Source: Methylobacterium sp. J-026
Lineage (GTDB): Bacteria; Pseudomonadota; Alphaproteobacteria; Rhizobiales; Beijerinckiaceae
Length of the DNA stretch: 64,000 nucleotides
Reading direction: 5' to 3'
Assembly (NCBI RefSeq): GCF_022829585.1
Contig: NZ_JAKSYC010000158.1
Location: forward strand, 23,121-87,120
Under the pieces are notes generated by a model. The model was not told the origin of the DNA. It ran no database searches and saw only the letters and a program-made list of their open reading frames with translations. Positions within the stretch are counted from its first letter, which is position 1. Each line of letters begins with the position of its first letter. The position numbers were made by a program, and so were the translations under genes. This document shows, one piece after another, positions 29,757 to 37,618 of the stretch.

Positions 29757-30320
29757 ATGATCCCGTTACGCATCGATGCCGCCGCCGTCGAGCCGGTGGG
29801 CGTGTCCGAGCTGCGCGCCTACCTGCGCTTCGATTCCGACGATGGCGGTGCCGAGGACGCGCTGCTCCAGGCCCTGATCACGGCCGTCCGGGCCAGCCTG
29901 GAGATCGAGACCCGCCGGATCCTGGTCCCGGGCCGCTACCGGATCGCGCTGGCCGCCTGGCCGCCGGAAGGGGTGCTGCCGCTGCCGCTGAGCCCGCTCG
30001 TGGCCCTGGTCCGCGCCGAGCTGGCGGACGGGCGGGGCGGCGTCGCCGAACTCGATGCCGGGCTGGTGCGCCTCGGCCCCGACCCGGTCGAGGCGCCGTC
30101 CCTGCGGGTCGATCCGGCCGTGCCGGACCCGGCCGGGCGCACGATCCTGATCGAGGTCGCGGCCGGGTTCGGCGGCGACGGGCCGCCCCTGCCGGAGCCC
30201 CTGCGCCTCGCGATCCTGCGGCTCGCCGCCGCCCGCTACGAGCACCGCGGCGACGAGCCCGACGCCGCCCGCACCGATGCCGCCGACCTCGCCGCGCCCT
30301 TCCGCCGGATGCGGCTGTGA
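29757..30320 (+). CDS. GTA head-tail connector, RcGTA gp6 / phiE125 gp8 family
   Basis: The 187-residue protein has the phage gp6-like helical fold: VGVSELRAYLRFDSDDGGAE, LLQALITAVRASLEIETRR, then a domain ending LRLAILRLAAARYEHRGDE. In the GTA of Rhodobacter capsulatus, gp6 forms the adaptor ring below the portal. It is the first gene of the tail cluster here. The capsid gene expected directly upstream is absent; an S1 protease on the other strand takes its place. ATG with GAGAGGAA upstream. Confidence 0.83.
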   Translation: MIPLRIDAAAVEPVGVSELRAYLRFDSDDGGAEDALLQALITAVRASLEIETRRILVPGRYRIALAAWPPEGVLPLPLSPLVALVRAELADGRGGVAELDAGLVRLGPDPVEAPSLRVDPAVPDPAGRTILIEVAAGFGGDGPPLPEPLRLAILRLAAARYEHRGDEPDAARTDAADLAAPFRRMRL

Positions 30321-30343
30321 CGGCCTCTCCCGGAGGACACCCG

Positions 30344-30697
30344 ATGGCGACCCCACCCCGCACGCCGCCGCTGGGCGCCCGGCGGCGGCGCTTCGTGCTG
30401 AAACGGCCCCTGGAGGAGCCGGACGGGTTCGGCGGGGTGCTGCGCCGCTACGTGGCCGGCCCGGTCCTGTGGGGCGCCCTGGCGCCGGCGGGGGTGGTCG
30501 AGCGCCTCGCGGGCGGCCGGACCGACACGCTGTCCGCCTACCGGGTCACCCTGCGCGGCCGGGCCGAACTCGACCCGACCATGCGGCTCGCCGCCGGCCC
30601 CCGCCGCTTCGCGATCCGCGCAGTCACCGACCCCGACGGGCGCGGCCGCGACCGCGTCTGCCATGTCGAGGAACTGCCCGGGGAGAGCCGGTCGTGA
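30344..30697 (+). CDS. GTA/phage head-tail adaptor (head closure), gp7-like
   Basis: The 117-residue protein, FVLKRPLEEPDGFGGVLRRY to HVEELPGESRS, fits the short head closure (SPP1 gp16-like) family and its position after gp6. The core beta-barrel includes GALAPAGVVERLAGGRTDTL and YRVTLRGRAELDPTM. GGAGGA precedes the ATG. Its stop overlaps the GTG of the next gene by four bases. Confidence 0.8.
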   Translation: MATPPRTPPLGARRRRFVLKRPLEEPDGFGGVLRRYVAGPVLWGALAPAGVVERLAGGRTDTLSAYRVTLRGRAELDPTMRLAAGPRRFAIRAVTDPDGRGRDRVCHVEELPGESRS

Positions 30698-31110
30698 CCG
30701 ATCCGAGCCCGCTGCTGGCGTTCCGCGCCGGCCTGATCGCGCGCTTCACCCCCGACGCCGCCCTCGCGGCCCTGCTGGGTGGCCGGGTCCGGCTCTACGA
30801 CGAGCCGCCCCGGGGGGCGCTCCCGGTCTACGCCCTGTTCGGCGATGCCGAGATCCAGGACGATTCCGTCGACGGGGCCGAGCGCCACCGCCACAGCCAC
30901 GACGTCGCGGTGATCGCCCGACCCGGCTCGGTGCGCACCGCCCTCGACGCCGCCGAGCGCATGGCGGCGCTCCTGGCCGATGCGGCGATGCCGCTCGCCG
31001 GCTGTCGCCTCGTCACGCTGCGGGTGCGCGCCATCCGGGTTCACCGCGACGCCCGGACCGGCGAGGGCCGGGCGAGCCTGACGGTCGACGCCGTCACCGA
31101 GATCCAGTGA
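30694..31110 (+). CDS. DUF3168 tail terminator-like protein, GTA gp8
   Basis: The 138-residue protein matches DUF3168: PLLAFRAGLIARFTPDAALA, then VYALFGDAEIQDDS, HSHDVAVIARPGS and RAIRVHRDARTGEGRASLTV. In GTAs this protein caps the tail tube. It starts with GTG within the GTGA overlap with gp7, consistent with translational coupling in a single morphogenesis operon. Confidence 0.82.
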   Translation: MTDPSPLLAFRAGLIARFTPDAALAALLGGRVRLYDEPPRGALPVYALFGDAEIQDDSVDGAERHRHSHDVAVIARPGSVRTALDAAERMAALLADAAMPLAGCRLVTLRVRAIRVHRDARTGEGRASLTVDAVTEIQ

Positions 31111-31121
31111 GGAGAGGGCTG

Positions 31122-31532
31122 ATGGGCGCGCAGAAGGGCAAGGACCTGCTGATCCGGGCCGGGGACGGCGCGGGCGGCTTCGTGGCGGTGGCCGGCCTGC
31201 GCAGCCGCCAGATCACCCTCAACGCCGAGACCGTGGACGTCACCAACGCCGATTCCGCCGGGCGCTGGCGGGAGCTGCTGGCCGGCGCCGGGGTCCGCCG
31301 GGCCGCGATCGCCGGCTCCGGGGTGTTCCGCGACCAGGCCTCGGACGCGCGCCTGCGGCTGATCTTCTTCGAGGGGGCGATCGAGACCTTCCAGATCGTG
31401 GTGCCGGCCTTCGGGATCCTGGAGGGGCCGTTCCAGATCGCGAGCCTCGAATACCGGGGCGACCATGCCGGCGAGGTGACCTTCGACATGAGCCTCGATT
31501 CGGCGGGCGCGCTCGCCTTCACGGCGGCCTGA
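31122..31532 (+). CDS. Major tail tube protein (TP901-1 family), GTA gp9
   Basis: This 136-residue protein begins MGAQKGKDLLIRAGDGAGGF and contains LRSRQITLNAETVDVTNADS, the hallmark of TP901-1-type major tail proteins, whose hexameric rings stack to form the tail tube. Length matches RcGTA gp9. GGAGAGG lies just before the ATG, and the gene sits 11 bases after gp8. Confidence 0.9.
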   Translation: MGAQKGKDLLIRAGDGAGGFVAVAGLRSRQITLNAETVDVTNADSAGRWRELLAGAGVRRAAIAGSGVFRDQASDARLRLIFFEGAIETFQIVVPAFGILEGPFQIASLEYRGDHAGEVTFDMSLDSAGALAFTAA

Positions 31533-31536
31533 CGCC

Positions 31537-32364
31537 ATGGCGAACCGGATCCGCGGCGCGGTGCCGCTCGACCTCGGCGGCCAGCGCTACACCCTGTGCC
31601 TGACCCTCGGGGCCCTCGCCGAACTGGAGGATCTGCTCGGGGCCGGCGATCTCACCGGCCTCGCGGCGCGCTTCAGCGCCGGCCGGCTCTCGGCGCGTGA
31701 CCTGATCGCCCTGCTGGGCGTCGCCCTGCGGGGCGGCGGCCACGATCTCGACGACGGGGCGGTGGCAGGGTTGCCCCTGGCGGGCGGGATCGAGGCCGTC
31801 ACGACGGCCCTCGGGGCGGCGCTCGCCGCGGCCTTCGGGGAGGCGCCGGCAACTCCTCAGGGCCGCTCCCGATCCCCTGGCGACACGGGTCATGACAGTG
31901 GCGCACCGACGCCTCTGGCGGGCGCGACGGGCTCCCTCTCCCGAGCGGGAGAGGGTTGGGGTGAGGGAGGAGGAGGAGCAGGACAGAGCGCGCGATTGCC
32001 GCACGTTCGGGGCGCGCCCCCTTCGGCAAAACCGGATCCCTCACCCTGTCCCTCTTCCGCACGGGAGCGGGGACCCGTGCTTCAGTCGGAGAAGGCGGCA
32101 TCCCCGTCGGCGGAGAGCGGCCCGGGCCCGGAACCGGATCCACCGGTCCAGACCTGCATCCCGAGAGCCTTTCCCTGGGACGATGCCCTGGCCCTCGGCC
32201 TCGGCGCGCTGGGCTGGCGCCCCGGCGACTTCTGGTCGGCGACCCCGCGGGAATTCGCCGCCGCCCTCGGCCGGCGTGCCCGGCCGGAACCGCTCAGTCG
32301 GGAGGCCTTCGAGGACCTGCTCGCCGCCTATCCCGACCGGACCTCAGACGGGGCTGACCGATGA
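31537..32364 (+). CDS. GTA gp10 fused to the tail assembly chaperone through a repeat-encoded linker
   Basis: Residues 1-105 (MANRIRGAVPLDLGGQRYTL to AALAAAFGEAP) match the 'gene transfer agent family protein' gp10. Residues about 208-275 (FPWDDALALGLGALGWRPGD to LLAAYPDR) match the separate small phage tail assembly chaperone normally encoded next. The roughly 100 residues between are low-complexity and coincide with a palindromic repeat at 31934-32046. So two genes that are usually separate appear to be fused by insertion of a repeat that keeps the frame open. Whether one fusion protein is made, or translation reinitiates, is unknown. The stop overlaps the next start (ATGA). Confidence 0.78.
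   Translation: MANRIRGAVPLDLGGQRYTLCLTLGALAELEDLLGAGDLTGLAARFSAGRLSARDLIALLGVALRGGGHDLDDGAVAGLPLAGGIEAVTTALGAALAAAFGEAPATPQGRSRSPGDTGHDSGAPTPLAGATGSLSRAGEGWGEGGGGAGQSARLPHVRGAPPSAKPDPSPCPSSARERGPVLQSEKAASPSAESGPGPEPDPPVQTCIPRAFPWDDALALGLGALGWRPGDFWSATPREFAAALGRRARPEPLSREAFEDLLAAYPDRTSDGADR
31934..32046. repeat. Palindromic repeat element inside a coding frame
   Basis: CCCTCTCCCG (31934-31943) / CGGGAGAGGG (31946-31955) forms a tight hairpin. GGGTGAGGGA (31959-31968) is the reverse complement of TCCCTCACCC (32037-32046). This pattern (hairpin, then TTGGGGTGAGGG) is a familiar intergenic repeat type in Rhizobiales genomes, but here it lies inside the gp10-chaperone frame. Confidence 0.75.
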
Positions 32365-32933
32365 TCGATACCGACGCCGATACCCAGGATTCCGCGCGGG
32401 TCGAACGGCTCCAAACCCTCGACCGGCTGGCGCAGAATTTCGGCCGGAGCCTCGACGCGGCGCTGACCCGCGGCGCCGCCTCGGGGCGCAGCCTCGACGG
32501 GGTGCTCGGCCTGATCGGGACCCGGCTCGCCGGCGCGGCGACCCGGGCGGCGGCCGGATCGCTCCAGTCCGGGGTCACCGGCCTGCTCAACGCCGTGCTC
32601 GGGGCCGGGTCCGAGCCCGGTTTCGCCCGGGGCGGCGTGTTCCGGGGCGGGCGGGTGCAGCCCTTCGCGGCCGGCGGGGTCGTGGCGGCGCCGACCTACT
32701 TCCCGATGGCCGGCGGCGCCGGGCTGATGGGCGAGGCCGGCCCGGAGGCGATCCTGCCGCTGAACCGCGGCCCCGACGGCCGCCTCGGCGTCGCGGCCGG
32801 CGCCGCCCCGGCCCGGCCGGTCTCCGTGACGGTCAATATCGCGACCCCCGACCCGGCGGCCTTCCGCCGCTCCGAGGCCCAGGTGACCGCGAGCCTCGCC
32901 CGGGCGGTGGCGCGGGGCCAGCGGGCGACGTGA
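32361..32933 (+). CDS. Short tail tape-measure protein, GTA gp11
   Basis: The 190-residue protein begins with helices (ARVERLQTLDRLAQNFGRSL) and has a Gly-rich C-terminal half (FARGGVFRGGRVQPFAAGGV, then MGEAGPEAILPLNRGPDGRL), the pattern of GTA and lambdoid tape-measure C-termini. Its small size agrees with the short GTA tail. The ATGA overlap with the preceding gene indicates coupling. Confidence 0.82.
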   Translation: MIDTDADTQDSARVERLQTLDRLAQNFGRSLDAALTRGAASGRSLDGVLGLIGTRLAGAATRAAAGSLQSGVTGLLNAVLGAGSEPGFARGGVFRGGRVQPFAAGGVVAAPTYFPMAGGAGLMGEAGPEAILPLNRGPDGRLGVAAGAAPARPVSVTVNIATPDPAAFRRSEAQVTASLARAVARGQRAT

Positions 32934-32973
32934 GCGCCCGGGCCACCCCCTGCCTCCAACCCCCGGGACCGCC

Positions 32974-33615
32974 ATGGCCGACGATTTCCACGAGGTGCTG
33001 TTCCCCCTCGACGTGTCGCTGCGTGCCGGCGGCGGCCCGCAGCGGCTGACCGAGATCGTCACCCTGGCCTCGGGCCGGGAGCACCGGAACGGCCGCTGGG
33101 CCGATTCCCGCCGCCGCTACGAGGCCGGGTTCGGGCTGCGCGGCCTCGACGCGCTCCACGCGGTGCTGGCCTTCTTCGAGGAGCGGCGCGGCCGGCTCTA
33201 CGGCTTCCGCTTCCGCGACCGGGTCGACGGCCGCTCCGGGCCGCCCGGCCGGGCGATCGGCCCCCTCGATCAGCCGCTGGGCACCGGCGATGGCGCCACC
33301 GCGACCTTCCCGCTGGTGAAGACCTACGGGACCGGCTTCGCGCCCTATCGCCGCCGGATCGCCAAGCCGGTGGCCGGCAGCGTCCGGGTGGCTGTGTCGG
33401 GCCGGGAGGTCGGGCCCGAGGCCTTCGCCTGCGACCCGACCACCGGGCTCGTCGCCTTCGCGTCCGGCCATGTCCCGGCCGCGGGCGAAGCCGTGACCGC
33501 GGGCTTCGCCTTCGACGTGCCGGTCCGCTTCGACACCGACGACCTGACCATCGACCTCGCGGCCTTCACGGCGGGCGAGATCCCGAAGGTGCCCCTCGTC
33601 GAGATCGTCCCCTGA
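32974..33615 (+). CDS. Distal tail protein, DUF2460, GTA gp12
   Basis: This 213-residue protein has the DUF2460 signature: FHEVLFPLDVSLRAGGGPQR, EIVTLASGREHRNGRWADSR, YEAGFGLRGLDALHAVLAFF and YGFRFRDRVDG. In the RcGTA structure gp12 forms the ring joining tube to baseplate. It is separated from gp11 by 40 bases and followed by a repeat-bearing gap. Confidence 0.9.
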   Translation: MADDFHEVLFPLDVSLRAGGGPQRLTEIVTLASGREHRNGRWADSRRRYEAGFGLRGLDALHAVLAFFEERRGRLYGFRFRDRVDGRSGPPGRAIGPLDQPLGTGDGATATFPLVKTYGTGFAPYRRRIAKPVAGSVRVAVSGREVGPEAFACDPTTGLVAFASGHVPAAGEAVTAGFAFDVPVRFDTDDLTIDLAAFTAGEIPKVPLVEIVP

Positions 33616-33745
33616 TACCAGTGGCCTATGAGGCTGACGCCTCATAGGCGAGCCGCCGCCCGCGCGGCGACGCGCGTTCGCGCTGGCCGACGGCCGATCG
33701 CCGTCGAGAGTCGTTGTCTCCGGCCGTCGGTATGAGAGGTCAGCC
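33616..33745. repeat. Palindromic repeat in the gp12-gp13 gap
   Basis: GCCTATGAGGC (33624-33634) and GCCTCATAGGC (33639-33649) form a perfect 11-base stem with a four-base loop. Outer segments GATACC and GGTAT near the two ends of the gap also pair. It interrupts an otherwise tightly packed operon and may be a mobile intergenic repeat or a processing site. Confidence 0.7.
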
Positions 33746-34621
33746 ATGCGCGACATCCCGGCGGCCTTCGCGGCCCATCTCGCGGGGGGCGTGACCACCC
33801 TGTGCCGCTGCTGGTCCCTGCGGCGGCGGGACGGGGTCGCCCTCGGCTTCACCGACCACGACCGCGACCTGACCCTGGCGGGCCTCGTCCACGCCGCCCG
33901 GACCGGACTGGAGGCCGCCGAGGCCAGCGCCGAGCTGGGCTTCGCGGTCTCCGGCGGCGACGTCGCCGGGGCGCTGAGCAGCCTCGGGCTCACCGAGGCC
34001 GACATCGCCGGGGGCCTCTACGACGGCGCCACCGTGGAGACCTGGCTGGTCGACTGGGCCGACCCCGAGACGCGCCTGCTCCTGGACCTCGCCACGATCG
34101 GCGAGGTGCGCCGGGAGGGCGACGCCTTCGTGGCGGAGCTGCGCGGCCTCGCGCACCGGCTCGACGCCGAGCGCGGCCGGACCTATCGCGCCACCTGCGG
34201 CGCCGATCTCGGGGATGGGCGCTGCCGGGTCGACCTCGCCCCCTGGCGGACCACCGGCGCGGTCGTCGATGTCCCGGAACCGGCGACGCTCGCGGCGGCG
34301 CTGGCGGGGACTGTCCCGGACGGGCTGTTCACCGGCGGTCGCCTCGCCTGGACCGGGGGGGCCAATGCCGGTCTCGCGGCGGATGTGCGCCTCCAGCTCG
34401 GCAGCCTGATCGAACTCTGGACCGCGCCGCCCCGGCCGGTCGCGGCGGGCGACGGCTTCACCCTCACGGCGGGCTGCGACAAGCGCCTCGCCACCTGCCG
34501 GGACCGCTTCGCCAACACGGCGAACTTCCAGGGGTTTCCGCACATGCCCGGCAACGACGCGGTGATGCGGCCGGTGCCGGCCTCGGACCACGTCCTCGAC
34601 GGCGGGAGCCTGTTCCGATGA
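33746..34621 (+). CDS. Tail hub protein, DUF2163 / phage BR0599 family, GTA gp13
   Basis: The 291-residue protein has TTLCRCWSLRRRDGVALGFT near the N-terminus, and the C-terminal cysteine-rich GCDKRLATCRDRF followed by NFQGFPHMPGND. This region in GTA gp13 ligates an iron-sulfur cluster in the published RcGTA structure, as I recall it; candidate cysteine ligands (TCGADLGDGRC and GCDKRLATC) are all present. It forms part of the baseplate hub. Confidence 0.9.
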   Translation: MRDIPAAFAAHLAGGVTTLCRCWSLRRRDGVALGFTDHDRDLTLAGLVHAARTGLEAAEASAELGFAVSGGDVAGALSSLGLTEADIAGGLYDGATVETWLVDWADPETRLLLDLATIGEVRREGDAFVAELRGLAHRLDAERGRTYRATCGADLGDGRCRVDLAPWRTTGAVVDVPEPATLAAALAGTVPDGLFTGGRLAWTGGANAGLAADVRLQLGSLIELWTAPPRPVAAGDGFTLTAGCDKRLATCRDRFANTANFQGFPHMPGNDAVMRPVPASDHVLDGGSLFR

Positions 34622-35172
34622 GCGCGATGCCGAGGGAGCGCGGCCACGACATCGGTGCGGCGGCGCTCGGCGAGGCCCGCCTGTGGCTGGGAACGCCCTA
34701 CCGGCATCAGGCCTCCCTGCGCGGGGTCGGCTGCGACTGCCTCGGGCTGCTGCGCGGGGTCTGGCGCGGGCTCTACGGCGCCGAGCCGGAGGCGGTGCCG
34801 CCCTATGCGGGCACCTGGGCGGAATCGGCCGCCCCCGGAACCGACCCGCTCACCGCGGCGGCGGCGCGCCACCTCGTGCTGGTGCCCGGCCCCCTCGCCG
34901 AGGTCGTGCCGCGGGCCGGCGACGTGCTGCTCTTCGCCTTCCGCCGCCACCTGCCGGCCCACCACTGCGCCATCGCCACCGGGGACGGCGCCATGATCCA
35001 CGCCCATGACGGCGCGGTCGTCGCCGAGGTGGCGCTCACCGGATGGTGGTGGCGGCACCGGACGGGGGTCTTCCGGTTTCCGGCGGGCGGGTCAGGCCAG
35101 GCTTACGACGATCCGGTCGCGACAGTCAGCTTGACGCCCAGGACGTCCATGACCTTGCGGACGGTCTCGTAA
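34618..35172 (+). CDS. NlpC/P60 cell-wall peptidase, GTA gp14, with altered C-terminus
   Basis: The 184-residue protein has the NlpC/P60 motif with catalytic Cys in GVGCDCLGLL (C41) and candidate histidines in AHHCAIATGDGAMIHAHDG. In GTAs gp14 is a baseplate peptidase thought to help the particle cross the peptidoglycan. Relatives end near the VFRFPAGG position; here about 25 extra residues (SGQAYDDPVATVSLTPRTSM onward) are read antisense through the 3' end of an antitoxin gene, so the natural stop was apparently lost when that module inserted. It overlaps gp13 by four bases. Confidence 0.87.
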   Translation: MSAMPRERGHDIGAAALGEARLWLGTPYRHQASLRGVGCDCLGLLRGVWRGLYGAEPEAVPPYAGTWAESAAPGTDPLTAAAARHLVLVPGPLAEVVPRAGDVLLFAFRRHLPAHHCAIATGDGAMIHAHDGAVVAEVALTGWWWRHRTGVFRFPAGGSGQAYDDPVATVSLTPRTSMTLRTVS

Positions 35173-35387
35173 CGAAGCTTCGAGCCCGGCGTCAGGGCCT
35201 TGTAGAGGCTCTCCCGGCCCAGGCCCGCCTCACGGGCGATCTGTGACATGCCGCGGGCTTTGGCGACGTCGCCGAGGGCGGCGATGAACAGTTCGGGATC
35301 GGGATCATCGAGGGCTGTGGCGAGGTACTCGGCGATGGCCTCCTCGCTGTCGAGAAACTCCGAGGCGTCGAAGGGGGTGAAACGCAT
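35103..35387 (-). CDS. HigA-like antitoxin (addiction module antidote family)
   Basis: The 94-residue protein starts MRFTPFDASEFLDSEEAIAE and contains an XRE-type helix-turn-helix (DVAKARGMSQIAREAGLGRE, then SLYKALTPGS) typical of 'putative addiction module antidote' proteins. It should neutralise the toxin encoded just upstream and autoregulate the pair. Its start shares a base with the toxin stop (TGATG), giving toxin-first HigBA-like order. Its 3' end is antisense to the last 70 bases of gp14. Confidence 0.87.
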   Translation of the reverse strand: MRFTPFDASEFLDSEEAIAEYLATALDDPDPELFIAALGDVAKARGMSQIAREAGLGRESLYKALTPGSKLRYETVRKVMDVLGVKLTVATGSS

Positions 35388-35713
35388 CAGGCAATCCCAT
35401 CAAGCTTGTCAGCCATGGCTTTGGCTCGCTGAATGTCCCGGCTCTGACTGGACTTGTCGCCGCCGCACAGCAGCAGATACGTCACCTCGCCGCGGCGAAC
35501 GTAATAGATCCGGTATCCAGGGCCATACGGGATCCGCATCTCGAAAACGCCCGCGCCGACAGGTTTGACGTCGCCGAGATGACCCAGCCCTGCGGCGCGG
35601 ATCCGGGCTGCGATGCGAGCCTTGGCGCGATGATCGCGCAAGCCCGCGAGCCACGTCCGGAACGTGTCGGACAGCAGAATCGTCACGCGGGGATCGTATC
35701 CGGTCGGATACAT
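35387..35713 (-). CDS. HigB/RelE-superfamily toxin
   Basis: About 108 residues. FRTWLAGLRDHRAKARIAAR, VKPVGAGVFEMRIPYGPGYR and YYVRRGEVTYLLLCGGDKSS match the 'addiction module killer protein' group of RelE/HigB toxins, which cleave ribosome-bound mRNA. The ATG at 35713 gives a normal length; a GTG at 35686 is also possible. It is the first gene of a coupled toxin-antitoxin pair inserted between GTA gp14 and the chemoreceptor gene. Confidence 0.85.
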   Translation of the reverse strand: MYPTGYDPRVTILLSDTFRTWLAGLRDHRAKARIAARIRAAGLGHLGDVKPVGAGVFEMRIPYGPGYRIYYVRRGEVTYLLLCGGDKSSQSRDIQRAKAMADKLDGIA

Positions 35714-35756
35714 CCAGGCAAGACGGCGTCGGGGGAGAGGCGGTCCGGAACCACCC

Positions 35757-37448
35757 TCACGCCGCCCGCACGGTGGCCAGGAAACCGGCGACCTCGCCGC
35801 GCAGCGCCTCGGATTGGCGGGACAGCGCGTCCGCCGAGCCGAGCACCTGACCGGCCGCGGCGCCGGTCGCCCCGGCCGCCTCGGCGACATCCGCGATGGT
35901 CCGCGTGACATCGCCGGTCGCGGGGGCCGCCTGGGACGTGTTGTGCATGATCTCCCGGCTGGCGACGCCCTGCTGCGTGATCGCCGCCGCCATCGCGCTC
36001 GCGACGTCGCTGATCTCGCGGATGCGCGCCCCGATCGTCTGCATCGCCTGCGCCGCGAGGCCGGTCGAGCTCTGCACCTGGGCGATGCGCTGGCCGATCG
36101 CCTCTGTCGCCCGCGCGGTCTGGGCGGCGAGTTCCTTCACCTCGTTGGCCACCACGGCGAAACCGCGACCGGATTCCCCGGCCCGGGCGGCCTCGATCGT
36201 GGCGTTCAGAGCGAGCAGATTCGTCTGCCCGGCGATCTGCGCGATCAGGTTGGCGACGTCGCCGATCTCGGTCACGGCGGAGTTCAGGGCGGAGACGTGC
36301 TCGACGGTCCGCTCGGCCTCGGCCACGGCGGCCTGGGCGCGGCGCGCGGAATCGCCGGCCTGCCGGCCGATCTCGGAGACCGAGGTCCCGAGTTCCTCGG
36401 CTGCGGCGGCCGCCGCGCTCACGGTCTGCGCCGTCTGCGCGGCGGCGCTCGCCACCGTGACGGATTGCGCGGCGGTTCCGCTGGCGGCGGTGCTCATGGC
36501 CGAGGCGGTCGCCTGAAGTTCGGTGGCCGCGGACGAGACCATGCCGACGATGCCGCCGATCGCGGCCTCGAACGAATCGGCGAGGGCCGTCATGGCGCTG
36601 CGGCGCTCGGCCGCCGCGGCAGCCTCCACGGCGCGACGGGCCTCGGCCTGCGCGTCGGCGTTCCGGGCGACCAAGCCGCGGATTTCATCGACCGCGCGCG
36701 CCACCATGCCGATCTCGTCGCGGCGTCGGACCTCGGTGATCCGGGCATCGGTCTCGCCCCGTGCCATCCGTTGCAGCACCCCGACGAGCCGGCTGAGCGG
36801 CCGGCTGATGCCGAACAGGCCGACACCGATCGCGGCGGCGAGGCCGGCGAGGAGGCCGAGGCTCGTGTAGATCCAGAGTTCGGAGCGGGTCGTCCCGATC
36901 TGCGCGGCGACCTCCCCGGCACCCGCCTCCATGCGCGCGACGACGCTGTTGCCGAGCGCGTTGGCCTCGCCGACGAGGAAAGGAAACGTTGGATCGATCC
37001 GCGTATGGACCAGCGCCAGCGCCTCGTCGTTCTTGTTGACCTCGCCGAGGGCCTGCACGTCCGCGGCGTCCGCGACGAAGCGGTCTGCCCGCGCCCGCAC
37101 CGCGTCGATCGCGGAACGCAGGTCCGGCATCTCGGCGTCCAGCATGACGAAGTCCTGCCGGAGTTCGGCCACCGTCGTGTTCAATTCCGCGCTCGCCAGC
37201 CGGATCTGGTGCTCATCGGTCTCCGCGATGGTTCGGTAGACTGTATAATTGATCTGGTAGATCAGGCGAATGACGCTCCGCGCGACCTGCGCCGCCTGCG
37301 CATCGTGGGCGACGAATTGCCCGTAGCGCGCGCCGATCGCGGTCAGGCGGTCGGTCGCAAGCCATACGCATGCGAACACGATGAGTCCGATCGTGGGCAC
37401 GATCGTCAAGATTGTATGGATTGTTTTGAAGTGAATGCGCGGGATCAT
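35757..37448 (-). CDS. Methyl-accepting chemotaxis protein
   Basis: The 563-residue receptor has an N-terminal membrane segment ([19 protein letters not shown]), a periplasmic helical sensor (about residues 35-185), a second membrane segment ([20 protein letters not shown]), a HAMP domain ([20 protein letters not shown]) and a cytoplasmic signalling domain with the hairpin tip [20 protein letters not shown]. It would signal through CheA/CheW encoded elsewhere. Ligand unknown. It lies antisense within the GTA cluster and is not part of it functionally. Confidence 0.93.
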   Translation of the reverse strand: MIPRIHFKTIHTILTIVPTIGLIVFACVWLATDRLTAIGARYGQFVAHDAQAAQVARSVIRLIYQINYTVYRTIAETDEHQIRLASAELNTTVAELRQDFVMLDAEMPDLRSAIDAVRARADRFVADAADVQALGEVNKNDEALALVHTRIDPTFPFLVGEANALGNSVVARMEAGAGEVAAQIGTTRSELWIYTSLGLLAGLAAAIGVGLFGISRPLSRLVGVLQRMARGETDARITEVRRRDEIGMVARAVDEIRGLVARNADAQAEARRAVEAAAAAERRSAMTALADSFEAAIGGIVGMVSSAATELQATASAMSTAASGTAAQSVTVASAAAQTAQTVSAAAAAAEELGTSVSEIGRQAGDSARRAQAAVAEAERTVEHVSALNSAVTEIGDVANLIAQIAGQTNLLALNATIEAARAGESGRGFAVVANEVKELAAQTARATEAIGQRIAQVQSSTGLAAQAMQTIGARIREISDVASAMAAAITQQGVASREIMHNTSQAAPATGDVTRTIADVAEAAGATGAAAGQVLGSADALSRQSEALRGEVAGFLATVRAA

Positions 37449-37618
37449 TCGCCATATTCTAAATAGTTTAAGCTTATTGACTGGAATAAATCTTTTCGCG
37501 CTGCGCCATTCTTGCTGACGATCGAACGGGATAATTTTTAAGTCTGTCGATCAGATGACCGGATCCCTGTGGGATCGGGCCCGAGAGGCACAGAAATCGT
37601 TGGCACTGGAGTCCCGCC

